Shown here: positions 17,989 through 29,110 of the stretch, one piece after another | How positions within the stretch are numbered: position 1 is the first letter of the stretch | Layout: each line of letters starts with the position of its first letter | Source: Paratinospora sagittata | Lineage: Eukaryota > Streptophyta > Magnoliopsida > Ranunculales > Menispermaceae | Direction: 5' to 3' | Length of the DNA stretch: 64,000 nt | NCBI GenBank assembly: GCA_035771175.1 | Contig: CM069603.1 | Location: 29,499,308-29,563,307 of the forward strand | The notes under the pieces: model-generated | What the model was told of the DNA's origin: nothing | Seen by the model: the letters and a program-made list of their open reading frames with translations, nothing else | Databases searched by the model: none | Program-made: the position numbers and the translations under genes

Positions 17989-18156
17989 TGCAATACCCCT
18001 AGTTTACACACAAAAAAAAAATTGGCCATTGCCCGAACATTTGGGTAGTTTGGGACGGTGCTCGAAGGTTCGGGCATGTCATTTTCTATAAAATGGGCCC
18101 CACCCCCTCCTCATTTTCACACCAAAACTCCTCATCTCTCCCTCTTTGAGCACACA

Positions 18157-18200
<44 letters not shown>

Positions 18201-19102
18201 GAGACTCTCCACTGGTACGGTGCGGAGCCGCTGCCCGGCAAAAAGTGCGAAACATCAAGTGTTCAATTCGAAGGTGAGGAACAAAACATAAGTTTGCGTG
18301 TCTTATGAATTTTCATAAAGTTTTCATTTATTTATCATTATGTCTATTATTCAATTACACTGCATTATTGCGTATAATGTTCATACATGTAAGAGTTGTG
18401 CCTTAATATTTGGAGTCTATGTATTACACTGTTACTACGCTAGATTAGTGGTCAATTTGACTCAACCAAACTTAGTCTTGTCCTCAGTAACTTTGAATAG
18501 TAAACGTGAGGCAACTTGCTGCTCTAGAAGACTTGGTATTTAAGCGGGACCTCGTGTTCCCACCTCTCGACCTGGAGACTGGTCTGGTTGGTTCATTTGA
18601 AAGCTATCTGCTTGTATAAGTGATGCTGGACATCCTAATAGTGCACGTGGTGATGCTGACCCTGATAAGTATCTTCAGACGTTGCCAAATCCTATCTGAT
18701 ATTAGGAAAAATCGGACCCACACATGCATAGTCATCATACATGAAAGAAGAACCACCTAGGGACGTAAGTGGTTTGCGATCTATGGAATAGTTATTGAAG
18801 CAATTGTGCTCACTATCATTGATGTTTCCCCTGGAGATGGACGTACAATGTGAACCTAGGATTACATGGGGATGGACATCTGGAGGTGTTTGGGCCCTCA
18901 ATTTGTACCCCTTGCTTATTTATTAGGGAGATTTTGGGAGGATGTTCCCTCAATTACATTTTGTATAAAATACATTCTGAAATTAATGAAATCAGATTTG
19001 TACTCAAATTGTGCACCTGCGCACTCGGTAACTGTTATAATGAATTCGCGCCCCGCCTGTGAGTGTCTCACCGGTTTAGGCACATCCGGGCGGGGTGTTA
19101 CA
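17989..19102 (+). repeat. 5' LTR of the plus G1 element
   Basis: TGCAATACCCC...GGGTGTTACA, 1114 bp. It is about 226 bp shorter than the 3' LTR: sequence corresponding to roughly 27366-27590 is absent at about 18880. A (CT)n run precedes the conserved GAGACTCTCCACTGGTACGG segment. Confidence 0.9.
18159..18199. repeat. (CT)n microsatellite in the LTR
   Basis: About 20 uninterrupted CT units. The same LTR position has shorter CT or GA runs in the other copies (26669-26680 and 42364-42390), so it expanded after integration. Confidence 0.95.
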
Positions 19103-19107
19103 TTTAA

Positions 19108-19119
19108 TGATATCAGAGC
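19108..19119 (+). other. primer-binding site of the plus G1 element
   Basis: TGATATCAGAGC, six bases after the LTR end, is one base off the TGGTATCAGAGC that pairs with plant initiator tRNA-Met. The other G1 copies show the same site on the minus strand at about 53344-53353 and 61836-61845. Confidence 0.8.
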
Positions 19120-19344
19120 GAAAGGTCCACGGCCAGCCCAAAGCCACCACTTAGAAGAAAAAAAAATATTAGATATATATATATATATATAATTTGTTGC
19201 TAATAAGAAATTTAGATGAAATACTGACATAAACATTAAGAAGAAAATAAAAAATATTGTCCAACGGGCAGAACATAAATCTTAAAAATTTCAGGAATAT
19301 ATTTTTGTGCACTTCACAAGTTTTATCTTCCTTTCAGCAAGATA

Positions 19345-20327
19345 ATGGCCGCTAGTGAATGAACGACTTCCAGTAGTCGAGAACAAGTTTCCACAAGACT
19401 TACGAAACTTTACAAACGAAGGTTGTGTTAATGAGGAATATAGACATGAAGAATGCTCGCCTTCGTCCTTTTCTTCGCGACAAACTCGCAAAGCTGGGGT
19501 AGCTGAACATAACTAATGTTGAGGGTTTTGTCTCCCTTAACTTGGTAAGGTTGTTTTACGACAACATGAGTGTTGTGGGATTCCAGGAGGAAGGAATAAG
19601 CCCTACTTGGAGACACAAGTCAGAGGAATGAAAGGAACCCAGACCCAAACAATGAACAACCCACTCATCAATGGGTCATAGAGGAAGAAATATTTGGGAA
19701 TCAAGAAGGAAATGTTGGCCAAACCAACCCAGATTTAGGCAGACAGGGAGTTTCAGTAAATCCACCTTTCTAGAACCCCCCGGCCCAAGGGAATACGACG
19801 TCTCAAGGGTTTTCGACTTAGGAAGTACCGTACCAGCCGATTCCACAATTCCCTATGTGCCAACCACCTCAATTTTGGGCGACACCGAACTTCGGAAGAT
19901 TGGATACCCCAACGAGTCATTAGTCATTTTTTGCAAAACCTTCCGACTCAAGCAAATCCAGACTTCCAAGAAGTCTCGGTAAGGGAGACCTCTCTTGGCC
20001 AACTCCAGAAGGTTATCCACCAGTGACTAGACCTGCCAATCAAACCAACTACCCTCCACCAATGGGTCAGCTATTCGGCCAACCCTCCACCTATGGGACA
20101 ACCGACTTACCATCCATTAATGGGACAACCTAGGGGGACAACTAGCTAACCCAGATGTCCTGTTACAGTTTATGATGTCTTGTGTCATTAAAACGCGTGA
20201 TGGGTATAGAGTTTTGATGAATCAGATGCAAACCTTAGAAGAATGGCAGAACGCCTCTCAACCTTTTTCTAGTAGTCACTCCGCAACTAGTAGGGGAACT
20301 AGGCAGAACATAAGGCAGGGAAGTTAG
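19345..20327 (+). pseudogene. accessory ORF0 of G1, decayed plus copy
   Basis: Starts at an ATG equivalent to those at 53093 and 61467 on the minus strand (M-A-A-S-E) but hits a stop after five codons and has further stops and an internal deletion. Recognisable blocks are the LTKL(Y)KR region near 19405, the NPPF(L)EPPGP-like block near 19755 and the proline-rich PPPMGQ repeats (20054-20140). It ends with an R-Q-N-I-R-Q-G-S tail before a stop near 20327. Function unknown; the better copies are described at 59873-61467. Confidence 0.65.
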
Positions 20328-21119
20328 GAAAATTACTGGCATTGTAAAATTTTTCTTTCTATGAATGAAATGTTTTGTTTGAGATTATGTTTGGTGGGTT
20401 GACTTACAACCATTATTTTTTTTTGTATTACTAACTTTGGGGTGGTATGAGATACAACAAAATTGGAAGATACCAAATAAAATGTGGAAGTAAGAAAACC
20501 CATGACCTTGTGTGGAAAAACATCTGGGGAAAGTTGAATTACTAACATTATCACTAAGTTTACACGGTATGGGACGAGTAAACTTGGACAATACTATTAG
20601 TGAACTCCTCTCCAGCCGATGTTTTGTAGAGATCGTGTTCATACAACTTAACTTGGTTGAACCACTTATTATCAAATTCATGTAATATGGGACACACGAA
20701 TTTGGATAATAGTCGAAAAGACTAAGGAAAAGAGTTTGAACACATAAGAATGCGATAGAACGTTAGACCAGGGCATTTTTCGAGGCTAATCTTAGAATCT
20801 CTATGATTCGTATGGATTTTCAAAAAGGTAAGTATGTTCACAAAAACCAAAACCAAAATATTTGAAATACTTTCAAAATTTTTACTTATTATATAAACAT
20901 TCCAACCTTGTTTTATTCCAGGGCCAAACATACGAGGCACATAAGATTCTTTGATTCCTCACCAAAACCTTACACCATACCTAGAAAAATAGGTGGTTTT
21001 ATATTTGCAGAACTCTTAAATCTATGAATTGCTGAGAATATCATATCACTATACTTGGCTACATATCATGAGAAAAATTCCTGAAAGAAGAGTTCTATTT
21101 TCTCCTTGCCAGTGAGAAA
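20328..21119. other. non-coding stretch between ORF0 and gag in the plus G1 element
   Basis: About 790 bp with no conserved open frame, but homologous to 47838-48594 in the minus copy. It contains a pyrimidine tract plus AG (TTTTATTCCAG at about 20911-20921) that looks like a splice acceptor, which could serve gag expression. That use is speculative. Confidence 0.45.
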
Positions 21120-22421
21120 ATGCAACCTAGAAGAAGAGGAAGGCCACATATCGTTCGTCCAACAGAGGAGGCACCTCTTGAGACACTGAATTAGGAACCA
21201 TCACCTCCAAGGACAAAGTAAGCCACATAGGACAGTGCCACCACTTCAGGACAGACAGTGCCACCTCAACTTACACCCTTCACCATGCCTCTAAGCATGG
21301 AACACTTTGTAGCCGGATTCATTGAGGCGATGAAGACAACTGTATAAATGGTTATTCGTGAAACAATGACTAATCAGGTGATCACCATTCAAGCACCTGC
21401 TAGATCTGATTTGGACTGCCAAACCGATCAGATCACAAAATACAAAAGGCTCCAGCCCATCACTTTTTCGGGCACCCCAGACACTGATGAGGCTAAAAAA
21501 TGGCTGGACGAGTCTAAAAAGGCTCTTGAGGCTATGAGAGTCAGCGATGGAAGAAAAATTCCTCTAGCTTCACACCAACTCGTTGGTGGAGCTAATCTTT
21601 GATGAAAAAATAGTGAAGGAGAACCCAAGGGTTAATGTGACAACTATGACTTGGATAGAATTTGAGTCATCGTTCGTTGATGAATATTTCCCTGCGCCTT
21701 GAAGAGGCAAAAATGCCAGGAGTTTGCAAGGCTCTATCAAGGCAGCATGACGGTTCGAGATTATGCTGTAGAGTTCACAAAATTATCAGTCTTCTCTCTC
21801 TCCACAATCTCTACGGAGCGAGACAAGACTGAAAAATTCTTTAATGGCTTCTAACCTGACATTCTCTAGGCCCTGGATTTCTTAGAGCTTAAGAACTTTA
21901 GGGAACTCGTAAATATGGCCATGAACTACGAGTATGAGAACCTTGATCAAGAACAGGGAAAAAATAGGGAAAAATGGGCTGCAACTTTTTTCCAACAGGG
22001 CACTCAGCAGGGCAACAAAAAGAAATCCTATTTTAATCAAAACCCAGCCCTGCCAGCTCCCATGCAAAAACATGAGGCCACTGCACCTGTAGCTGAAACT
22101 TCTAACCCTGGCTAATAGGGTTTTCATCATCATAACAGAGGAGGTTGCAATGACAGGGGTGGTCGCCGCAATGGCAATGGCAGAGGTGATGGCTAACAAC
22201 AACACAGTCAGCGCGACCAACAGAACCAACAACAAGCACCTTAACATCAGAGGCTGATTTGTTACAACTGCGGCCAGCAGGGCCATGTAAAAAGCCTTTG
22301 TCCCCACTCTCTACAACCGCAGCAGCCAGTTCCTGTATTCCTAGTCCAACAAGCCCCACCTGTTGTTAACGCCCAGCCCAGGCAGAATCAACAGAACCAG
22401 GGGCAAAGGCAACAGGGCATA
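21120..22421 (+). pseudogene. G1 gag, disrupted
   Basis: Begins M-Q-P-R-R-R-G-R-P. The capsid-like part (about 21345-21870) has the retrotransposon gag core (TKYKRLQPITF, AKKWLDESKKALEAM). The basic/Gln-rich linker is followed by an intact zinc knuckle CX2CX4HX4C (CYNCGQQGHVKSLC, about 22263-22304). Several stops (after codon 24 and near 21600) and at least one shift near 21700 break the frame. Gag would form the virus-like particle and package RNA. Confidence 0.85.
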
Positions 22422-22838
22422 ATGTATGTTGTTGCTCAACAACCCCTTCCAGACAACAATGTAGTGGAAAGTACATTTCCTTTGTTTAATACAATGGTGC
22501 ATGTCCTGTTTGATTCGGGTGCTACGTACTCCTTTATAACTTCTGCATTGGTAAGATATTTGGGGTTGCAACCTGAACTCATAGACATCACAATCTGTGT
22601 CTCAACACCAATAAGATCTGGTACTGATGTGAAAATGAAGTGTTCTAGATGTGAACTTCGAATGTCAGAACAAATAATTCATGTAGATCTCCTAGTGATT
22701 GACATAGAAGACTTCGACATCATCATCGGCATGGATTGGCTAGCACCACTAAACGCTAAAATCGATTGTTTGAAGAAGCAAGTTCAATTAACCTTACCCA
22801 ATGGGGAGTTTGTCAAAATTCAGGGAACCCGAAAATAG
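22422..22838 (+). pseudogene. G1 aspartic protease region
   Basis: Open for 138 codons. The active-site motif FDSGATYSF lies about 30 residues in, and the conserved IIIGMDWL follows about 75 residues later, as in gypsy retropepsins. The motif itself is intact; an in-frame stop at 22836-22838 separates it from the RT. Confidence 0.85.
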
Positions 22839-22939
22839 ATACACAACTCTACTGTCGTACTCCTTAAGGCACAGCTCCGGGCCCTATCCCTTGGTGATGA
22901 CAATGAATCATCATCACTATACCCTCTTGAAGTACATGA

Positions 22940-24256
22940 TATCCTGGTCATATCTTAATTTCCAACGATTTTTCTAAATGACCTTCTTGGTCTACCTCCA
23001 GTTTTGGAATTCAATTTTGAGATCAAACTCATACCTGGAATTGAACCCATCTCCATCCCACCATACAAAATGTCCAACATCAAGCTTGTCGAGTTGGAAA
23101 AACAGCTAAAGGAATTGGAGAGGCAGTCTTCATCAGAAAAAGTTCATCACCCTAGGGCGTTCTAGTTCTATTCATTCAAAAAAATGATGGTTCGTTACGA
23201 CTTTGCATCGACTATCGCAAGTTGAATAACGCAACCATCAAGAACAGATACCCATTGCCCAGAATCGATGACTTATTCGACCAACTTAGAGATGTCAAAT
23301 ACTTCTCTAAGATTGATTTACGATCTGACTGTCATCAACTCCTGATCAGAGAGTCAGACATAAATAAAACGGCTTTCAGAACTCGGTACGATCATTACGA
23401 GTTCTTGGTCATGCCATTCGGCCTAACTAGCGCACTTGCAGCGTTCATGGATATGATGAATCCTATCTTCAGACCATATTTAGATCGATTTGTAGTGGTC
23501 TTTGTAGATGATATATTGGTGTATGCACCAACAGAAGAAGACCATAAGACTCATATGAGGATTGTTCTCCAGACCTTAAGAAACCATCAATTATATGCAA
23601 AGTTAAGTACGTGCGAATTTTGGGCGAAAAGAGTTCAATTCCTAGGTCATGTGGTTTCAGGCAATGACATTAAAGTAGATCCTTCAAAAGTTGAAGTGGT
23701 ATTAAACTGGAAGCAACCTACCACTGTTACTCAAATTCGAAGTTTTCTCAGTTTGGCTGGCTACTACAGACACTTCATCAAAGACTTCTCCAAGATTGCC
23801 GAAGCTATGACCAAACTTACTCGGAAAGACATACGATTCATCTGGAATGCAACCTGTGAAGCGTCATTTCAGGAATTGAAAAAATGCCTCACAACAGCAC
23901 CAATACTAATTACTCTAAGAAATAGAGTTGGATTTTTACTATACACCGACGCCTCTCTCCAAGGCTTAGGTGTAGTACTAATGCAAGATGGTCAAGTTGT
24001 TGCATATGCTTCTAGGTAACTAAAGAAGACTTGGAACTTGCAGCTATCGTATTTGCACTGAATTTATGGCATTACTACCTATATGGTGAACGATTTGAGG
24101 TCTTTTGGGATCACAAGAGCCTCTAGTACATCTACACTCAAAGATACCTAAACCTCCGCCAAAGACGATGGTTGAAATTTTTGAAAGATTATGACTTTCA
24201 GCTCCAATACCATTCGGGAAAAGCCAACGTTGTGGCTGATGCCCTGAGTAGAACAT
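22940..24256 (+). pseudogene. G1 reverse transcriptase and RNase H
   Basis: An open core runs 23222-24019 (265 codons): [31 protein letters not shown] and the catalytic FVDDILVY are present, so both aspartates survive. The start of RT (22940-23221) has shifts. RNase H begins [12 protein letters not shown], then breaks at 24018 with a stop and a short deletion relative to the minus copy. It recovers in another frame to the AALS-type end, VVADALSR (24232-24250). Confidence 0.9.
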
Positions 24257-24540
24257 CTTATGTTGTTGCTTGTACTCTCAACTTCGAACTGGGGAAGTTG
24301 GCTATGGAGATGGAGAATTTTATTTTACAACTTTTTGAGGAGGGAGGAAGATCACGACTCTCCCAATTATCAACCAACTCTGAGCTTATTCAAAAAATTT
24401 CAGCTGCTCAAGCCAACGACTCCATGTTAATGGAGAAAAGAAAACTCATCCTCAACGGAGAGGACCTTCCCCACTGGTTGGTCTCTAATGACGGGGCAGT
24501 TTTCTACAAAAAATTGCTCTTCCTACAGAACAATCCTGAA

Positions 24541-25350
24541 GTTTGAAAAAAAGTGCTCACTGAAATGCATTGCTCGAGGTTTGCTATGCATCATGGGGGA
24601 GACAAAATGTACAAGGATGTCAAGCGACAATTTTGGTTCTTTGGAATGAAAAAAGCTATTGCAGACTATGTTGCTTGATGACTTGTTTGCTAACAAGTAA
24701 AGGCGGAACGCAGACTTCCTTCTAGCCTTCTCTAGCCCTTACCTATTGGAGAATGGAAGTGCGAGAACATAGCAACGGACTTTGTTACTGCCTTACCCCG
24801 AAATAATAAAGGGCAAGATGCAATTTGGGTTATCATTGATAGACTTACAAAGTCTACACACTTTTTACAAATAAAGTTCACGGATAACCCCGCCAAGCTA
24901 GCCGAATTATATGAAAAAGAGATCGTACGCCTCCATGGCATACCACTCACGATTGTCTCTGATTGAGACCCTCGATTCACATCAAAATTTTGGCAAAGCT
25001 TCCAGAATAGAATGGGCTCCAAGATTACCATGAGCATAGATTTTCACCCACAGACCGACAGGGCAGTCAGAGCGTTTAATCCAAATTTTGGAGGACATGT
25101 TACGATGTTGCATATTGGATTTTCATGACGGATGGGAAAAACACTTACATTTGGCTGAGTTTGCATACAACAATAGCTACCAATCGAGCATTGGCATGGC
25201 ACCATACGAGGTTTTTTATGGTCGCCCTTGTAGATCTTCGGTATGCTGGTTAAACATGGCAGATCGACCACAATTAGGGCTAGAATTAGTTCAAGAGACT
25301 TCTAAGAAGATCAAATTAGTAAAAGAGCGACTTCGTTCAACACAAATTTG
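24541..25350 (+). pseudogene. G1 integrase
   Basis: The HHCC zinc-binding region (HCSRFAMHHGG, CYVA...LVC) is at about 24569-24695 and is interrupted by stops. The catalytic core retains TDFVTALP (first Asp, about 24779) and IVSD followed by a stop in place of the next residue (24951-24966). A frame shift near 25060 precedes the third catalytic region. The 25088-25351 frame carries the conserved HLAEFAYNNSYQSSIGMAPYE block. Confidence 0.85.
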
Positions 25351-25824
25351 ACAGAAGAGCTATGCCGACAAGCAGAGAAAACCTCTAGAATTTGACAAGG
25401 GGGATTTTGTTTTTCTAAAAGTCCAACTTACAAGAGGTGTCAAATGCTTCGGGATCAAAGGAAAGCCCTCCCCACGATATATCGACCCACTTAAGATTAT
25501 CGAACGTATTGAAAAACTAGCCTATCAATTATCCGTTCCCTCATCCATGCTAAAGTTCATGACGTTTTTCATGTACCCATGCTTCGAAAATATCGTCCTG
25601 ATCCTTCACATATCATCCCTCTGGTCGAAGTTCAGGTTGAAGAAGGAAACAAATATCAGGAGAGAGCAATACACATTTTGGATAGGACAACTCAAGAATT
25701 GAGGCAACGTAGCATTCCACTTGTAAAAGTACTCTGGGATCACCACGGAGTAGAAGAAGTAACTTGGGAACTTGAAGATAAAATTAAACAGAAATGCCCC
25801 GAATTGTTTCCTAGTAATATTTGA
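25351..25824 (+). pseudogene. G1 integrase C-terminal tail, chromodomain-like
   Basis: Contains the DFVFLKVQ and IKGKPSPRYIDPLKI blocks found after gypsy integrases, then VKVLWDHHGVEEVTWELED, which resembles the truncated chromodomain of Tekay/Del elements. A stop lies at 25349-25351 and a shift near 25560; the last 81 codons are open to TGA at 25822-25824. Chromodomains in this position are thought to steer integration to heterochromatin. Confidence 0.75.
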
Positions 25825-25923
25825 TGACGCGATACATTGTACTATTTCACTAATCAATGAAATTATGAAACTTCCTTTACAATGTCTCAATATATCGTTT
25901 CATTTAAATAACCATGTAGATGT

Positions 25924-26435
25924 TTGAAAACAACACAGACGGGAGTAATTAACCATACAAGCCATGGTTTGCTTGGCAACCATGGGAGAGTCTTTCAAGT
26001 TCAGAAACAAACCACAATTTCTTTGCATCACCAACTCCCTCGCCTCAGCGACAACTATCCCTATCACCAGAGCGCGTATGGCTATATTGTAATAAAATTG
26101 CCCGAAGCAATCCAGGCCCCTCATCTTGGCAGGATCTCCTACAAAAATTACCAGGAGGACGAATTCGGGCAACTGCACGTAAAAATATTTCGCCACTCAT
26201 CTTACCTCCCCTGAAACGCTGCAACTTGCAGTGCCTTGCACCACCATCGGTCAGACAAATGTTGCAACCTTTTGCGAACGAATTAGATTCCATTTGCTCA
26301 CCATTGTTTGATGATGTCAAGGATTTTACCGGCCAGAGTATAATTCAAGGATCTTACCAGCAATACCCTGATCTAATGAATGATGACCAAGGTAGTGAAT
26401 CTCACAAAGACAACAATCATGACTACATGGATTGA
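25924..26435 (+). pseudogene. small accessory ORF3 before the PPT of G1 (plus copy)
   Basis: Two open pieces (25924-26214 and 26226-26435) in different frames. The final 55 or so residues (SICSPLFDDV...YQQYPDL...DDQGSESHKD...HDYMD) match the minus copy at 42544-42768 and end at a stop 36 bases before the LTR. Acidic, no signal peptide, no membrane segment. Function unknown. The position is that of an env-like gene, but the sequence does not look like an envelope. Confidence 0.55.
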
Positions 26436-26455
26436 AATTTTGAGGGCGAAATTCT

Positions 26456-26471
26456 TTCAAGGGGGGTAGAG
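26456..26471 (+). other. polypurine tract of the plus G1 element
   Basis: The purine run AAGGGGGGTAGAG ends just before the 3' LTR. The same tract is at 42508-42525 on the minus strand. Confidence 0.85.
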
Positions 26472-27811
26472 TGTAATACCCCTGGTTTACACAAAAAAAA
26501 TAAAATTGGCCATTACCCGAAAGTTCAGGCAGAAACCCAAATGTTCGGGACGATGCCTGAACCTTCGGGGCTTTAACCTTCAGACATGTCATTTTCTATA
26601 AAATGGGCCCCTCCCCCCTCATCATTTTCACACCAAAACTCCTCATCTCTCCCTCCTTGAGTACTCACTCTCTCTCTCTCTTGAGACTCTCCACTGGTAT
26701 GGTGCAGAGCCGCCACCCGACAAAGAGCACGAAACATCAAGTGTTCAATCTGAAGGTGGGGAACAAAACATAGGTTTGCGTGTCTTACGACTTTTCATAA
26801 AATTTTCATTCATTTATCATTACGTCTATTATTCATTTACATTGCATTACTGCATATAATGTTCATACATGTCATTGTTGTGCCTTAATATTTGGAGTCT
26901 ATGTATTACACTGTTACTACAACGGATTAGTGGTCAATTTGACTCAACCAGACTTAGTCTTGTCCTCAGTAACTTTGAATAGTGAACGGGAGGCAACTTG
27001 TTACTCTACAAGACTTGGTATTTAAGCGGGACCTCGTGTTCCCACTTGTCAACCTGGAGACTAGTCTGGTTGGTCCATTTGAAAGCTATATGCTTGTATA
27101 AGTGATGCTGGACATCCTAACAACGCACGTGGTGATGCCGACCCTGATAAGTATCTTCAGACGTTGCCAAATCCTGTCTGATATTAGAAAAGACCGGACC
27201 CACACATGCATAGTCATCATACATGAAATAAGAACCATCTAGGGACGTAAGTGGTTTGCGAGCTATGGAATAGTTATTGAAGCAATTATGCTCACTATCA
27301 TTGATGTTTCCCCTGGAGATGGACGTACAATGTGAACCTAAGATTACCTGGGGATGGACATCTGTACGTGAACCCAGGGCGATGAACGATCACAGAACCA
27401 TTACGAGACGATGTTATGCATACATTCTTGTTAAGCCACGTTGTATTGTTTATGATGCTATGTTGTGTATATGTGATGTTTGATTATGAAGACTTCTTTA
27501 TTAATTGTCATATTCATGAACTATTTTACCCACTGGGCAATAGCTCACCCCGTTGTTAACCATTTTTGCAGGAGTCTAGGGTGGATTGGGTGGAGGTGTT
27601 TGGGCCCTCATTTTGTACCCCTTGCTTATTTATTAGGGAGATTTTGGGAGGATGTTCCCTCAATTACATTTTGTATAAAATACTTCTAAAATTAATGAAA
27701 TCAGATTTGTACTCAAATTGTGTACCAGCGCACTCGGTAACTGTTATAATGAATTCGCGCCCCGCCTATGAGTGTCCCGCCTATTTAGGCGCTTCTGGAC
27801 AAGATGTGACA
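26472..27811 (+). repeat. 3' LTR of the plus G1 element
   Basis: TGTAATACCCC...GATGTGACA, 1340 bp. It aligns along its length with the 5' LTR apart from the 226 bp missing there, with many scattered differences that indicate an old insertion. Confidence 0.9.
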
Positions 27812-27816
27812 GACCG

Positions 27817-28233
27817 TGCTTCTCACCATTCCTGAGAAATCATGTTCTTGGTTCGTGCTCAGAGGAACACGCTTCTTCTTTAAGGAGCGTGCTTTTCCAA
27901 AACCTGCTAAGAATTCACTCTCGACCTTCACTCAAAGGAGGGCACTGCTCTCTACAGGAGTGCGCTTCTCTAAGCCTTGATGAGATTCTGGCTTTTAGCC
28001 AACACAAGGAGCATGCTGGTTCACTATAGGAGCGCACTTCTCCTGCTTATTTCTTGAATTTTACACTTTAACACATCTCCGCAACATACCAAACACTTCC
28101 ACAACATACTAAACATGGAAATACACTCATACATGAACAAATACATATAAAATACACATCGAGTACCTACACAAGCATTTAGAGTAGAGCAATTCACGTC
28201 ATCATTACGTTTGGTGAGAATTTGGGTCGTACA
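27817..28233 (-). mobile_element. solo LTR (G2-related), right part
   Basis: Continuation of the solo LTR after the nested G1 element. It ends at 28233 in GGGTCGTACA, so the LTR on its own strand starts TGTACGACCCAAATTC, similar to TGTAATGACCCACATTC at 59358. GCTAG follows at 28234-28238. The whole LTR would be about 2.13 kb. It contains several GGAGCGTGC-like short repeats. Confidence 0.85.
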
Positions 28234-28238
28234 GCTAG

Positions 28239-28569
28239 TATCACTAGGTTTGTTTTGTTGATTGCGTTAAGTCTAGGTCCATATTAGGTTCAGTCATTGT
28301 TTAGTATGGGTCTCAGTTGTTTGAATTTAGGGTCTTTTCTCATCTGTCCAGTGTAGGTCTAGATTAGTTTAGGTTGATGCCTTATTTAATGGCTTGGGAT
28401 CCATCATATAACCTTTATAATGAGGACTGTTCGATATGTTTAAGCCTAACCCATCATAGTGGTCTTTGTCCAAATAGTTCATCTTATTCGGTGTATCATT
28501 GGGATCAAGCATATTGGGGTCAAATTAGTGTACATAATGCACATGGGAACCCTACCTATAACTTCTACT
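28239..28569 (+). pseudogene. Tat-like leader and small zinc-knuckle ORF, interrupted
   Basis: Continuation of the relic left of the solo LTR. An ATG at 28377 opens a frame containing CSICLSLTHHSGLC, an exact CX2CX4HX4C knuckle, and Y/N-rich text on both sides. Small zinc-knuckle ORFs upstream of gag are a known feature of Tat-lineage elements. The frame is cut at 28570 by a CACTA end. Confidence 0.5.
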
Positions 28570-29110
28570 CACTACAAGAAATTAGCCCTTTAACAACATT
28601 CGAAAGATAACACTTCAAAGAAAATGTCATAACAACACATATTGAAAAACACTTAAGCGTAGCTTCATATAAAATTTTAATACAACATTTTATCAAAAAA
28701 TGTCAAAGTTAGCTCGTTTGACGAAGATCTGAAAACGTTCCAAGATATGTATCTACCACAACACTTTTGAAATGTCTTTGTAAGACATTATAATGTTGTT
28801 TTACAAAATGTCGCTGTATGATTTGTTGTACGGCGTTGTGAACACGTCACAGGATATTTATCAACTATGACATTTCTGAAACATCTTTTGTAAGACTTTA
28901 CGATGATGTTGTTGTATCATTGATTGAAAAAAAAATAACGGACATTTGTTAATACAACATTTCATCAAAAATGTCGTGATTAACTTATTTCACAACTTTG
29001 CATAAATGTCACAAGGTATTTATCTACTACGACATTTGTGAGACGTCTTTACAGTTAAATATGATGACGTTTCATAATATGTCTTCAGATCCTTGATTGA
29101 AAAATCGAGG
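28570..29110 (+). mobile_element. terminal part of a CACTA (En/Spm) transposon
   Basis: Starts CACTACAAGAAATTAGCC, the typical CACTA terminus, followed by several degenerate subterminal repeats built on ACATTT(T)GTAAGAC, ATTTATCNACTACGACATTT and ATGTCGT in both orientations, with a period of about 150-160 bp. The opposite terminus (expected TTCTTGTAGTG) was not seen in the window, so the right edge is approximate. No transposase frame. Confidence 0.7.

Larger units (their letters stand above)
17989..27811 (+). mobile_element. Ty3/gypsy chromovirus-like element, family G1, plus copy (complete but defective)
   Basis: About 9.8 kb: 5' LTR, tRNA-iMet-type PBS, accessory ORF0, gag, protease, RT, RNase H, integrase, chromodomain-like tail, small ORF3, PPT, 3' LTR. 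It is flanked by GAGCG (17984-17988) and GACCG (27812-27816), a 5-bp duplication with one mismatch. Domain order (integrase after RNase H) defines Ty3/gypsy; the tail suggests the Tekay/Del group of chromoviruses. Many stops and shifts make it non-autonomous. Confidence 0.9.

Noticed and set aside
18692..19236. Overlapping 69-108 codon frames in G1 LTRs, repeated at 27480-27835, 41141-41438, 53221-53776 and 61719-62284
   Set aside because: The same frames recur in every copy because the LTR recurs; stops and shifts differ and no domain is present. LTR sequence, not genes.
21882..22359. Minus-strand frame of 141 codons in the G1 gag
   Set aside because: Antisense shadow of the gag linker and knuckle. 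The same artefact appears at 46494-46941 in the other copy.
25924..26435. Envelope-like gene in the plus G1 element
   Set aside because: The position fits, but there is no signal peptide, membrane segment or cysteine pattern; kept only as an unknown small ORF.
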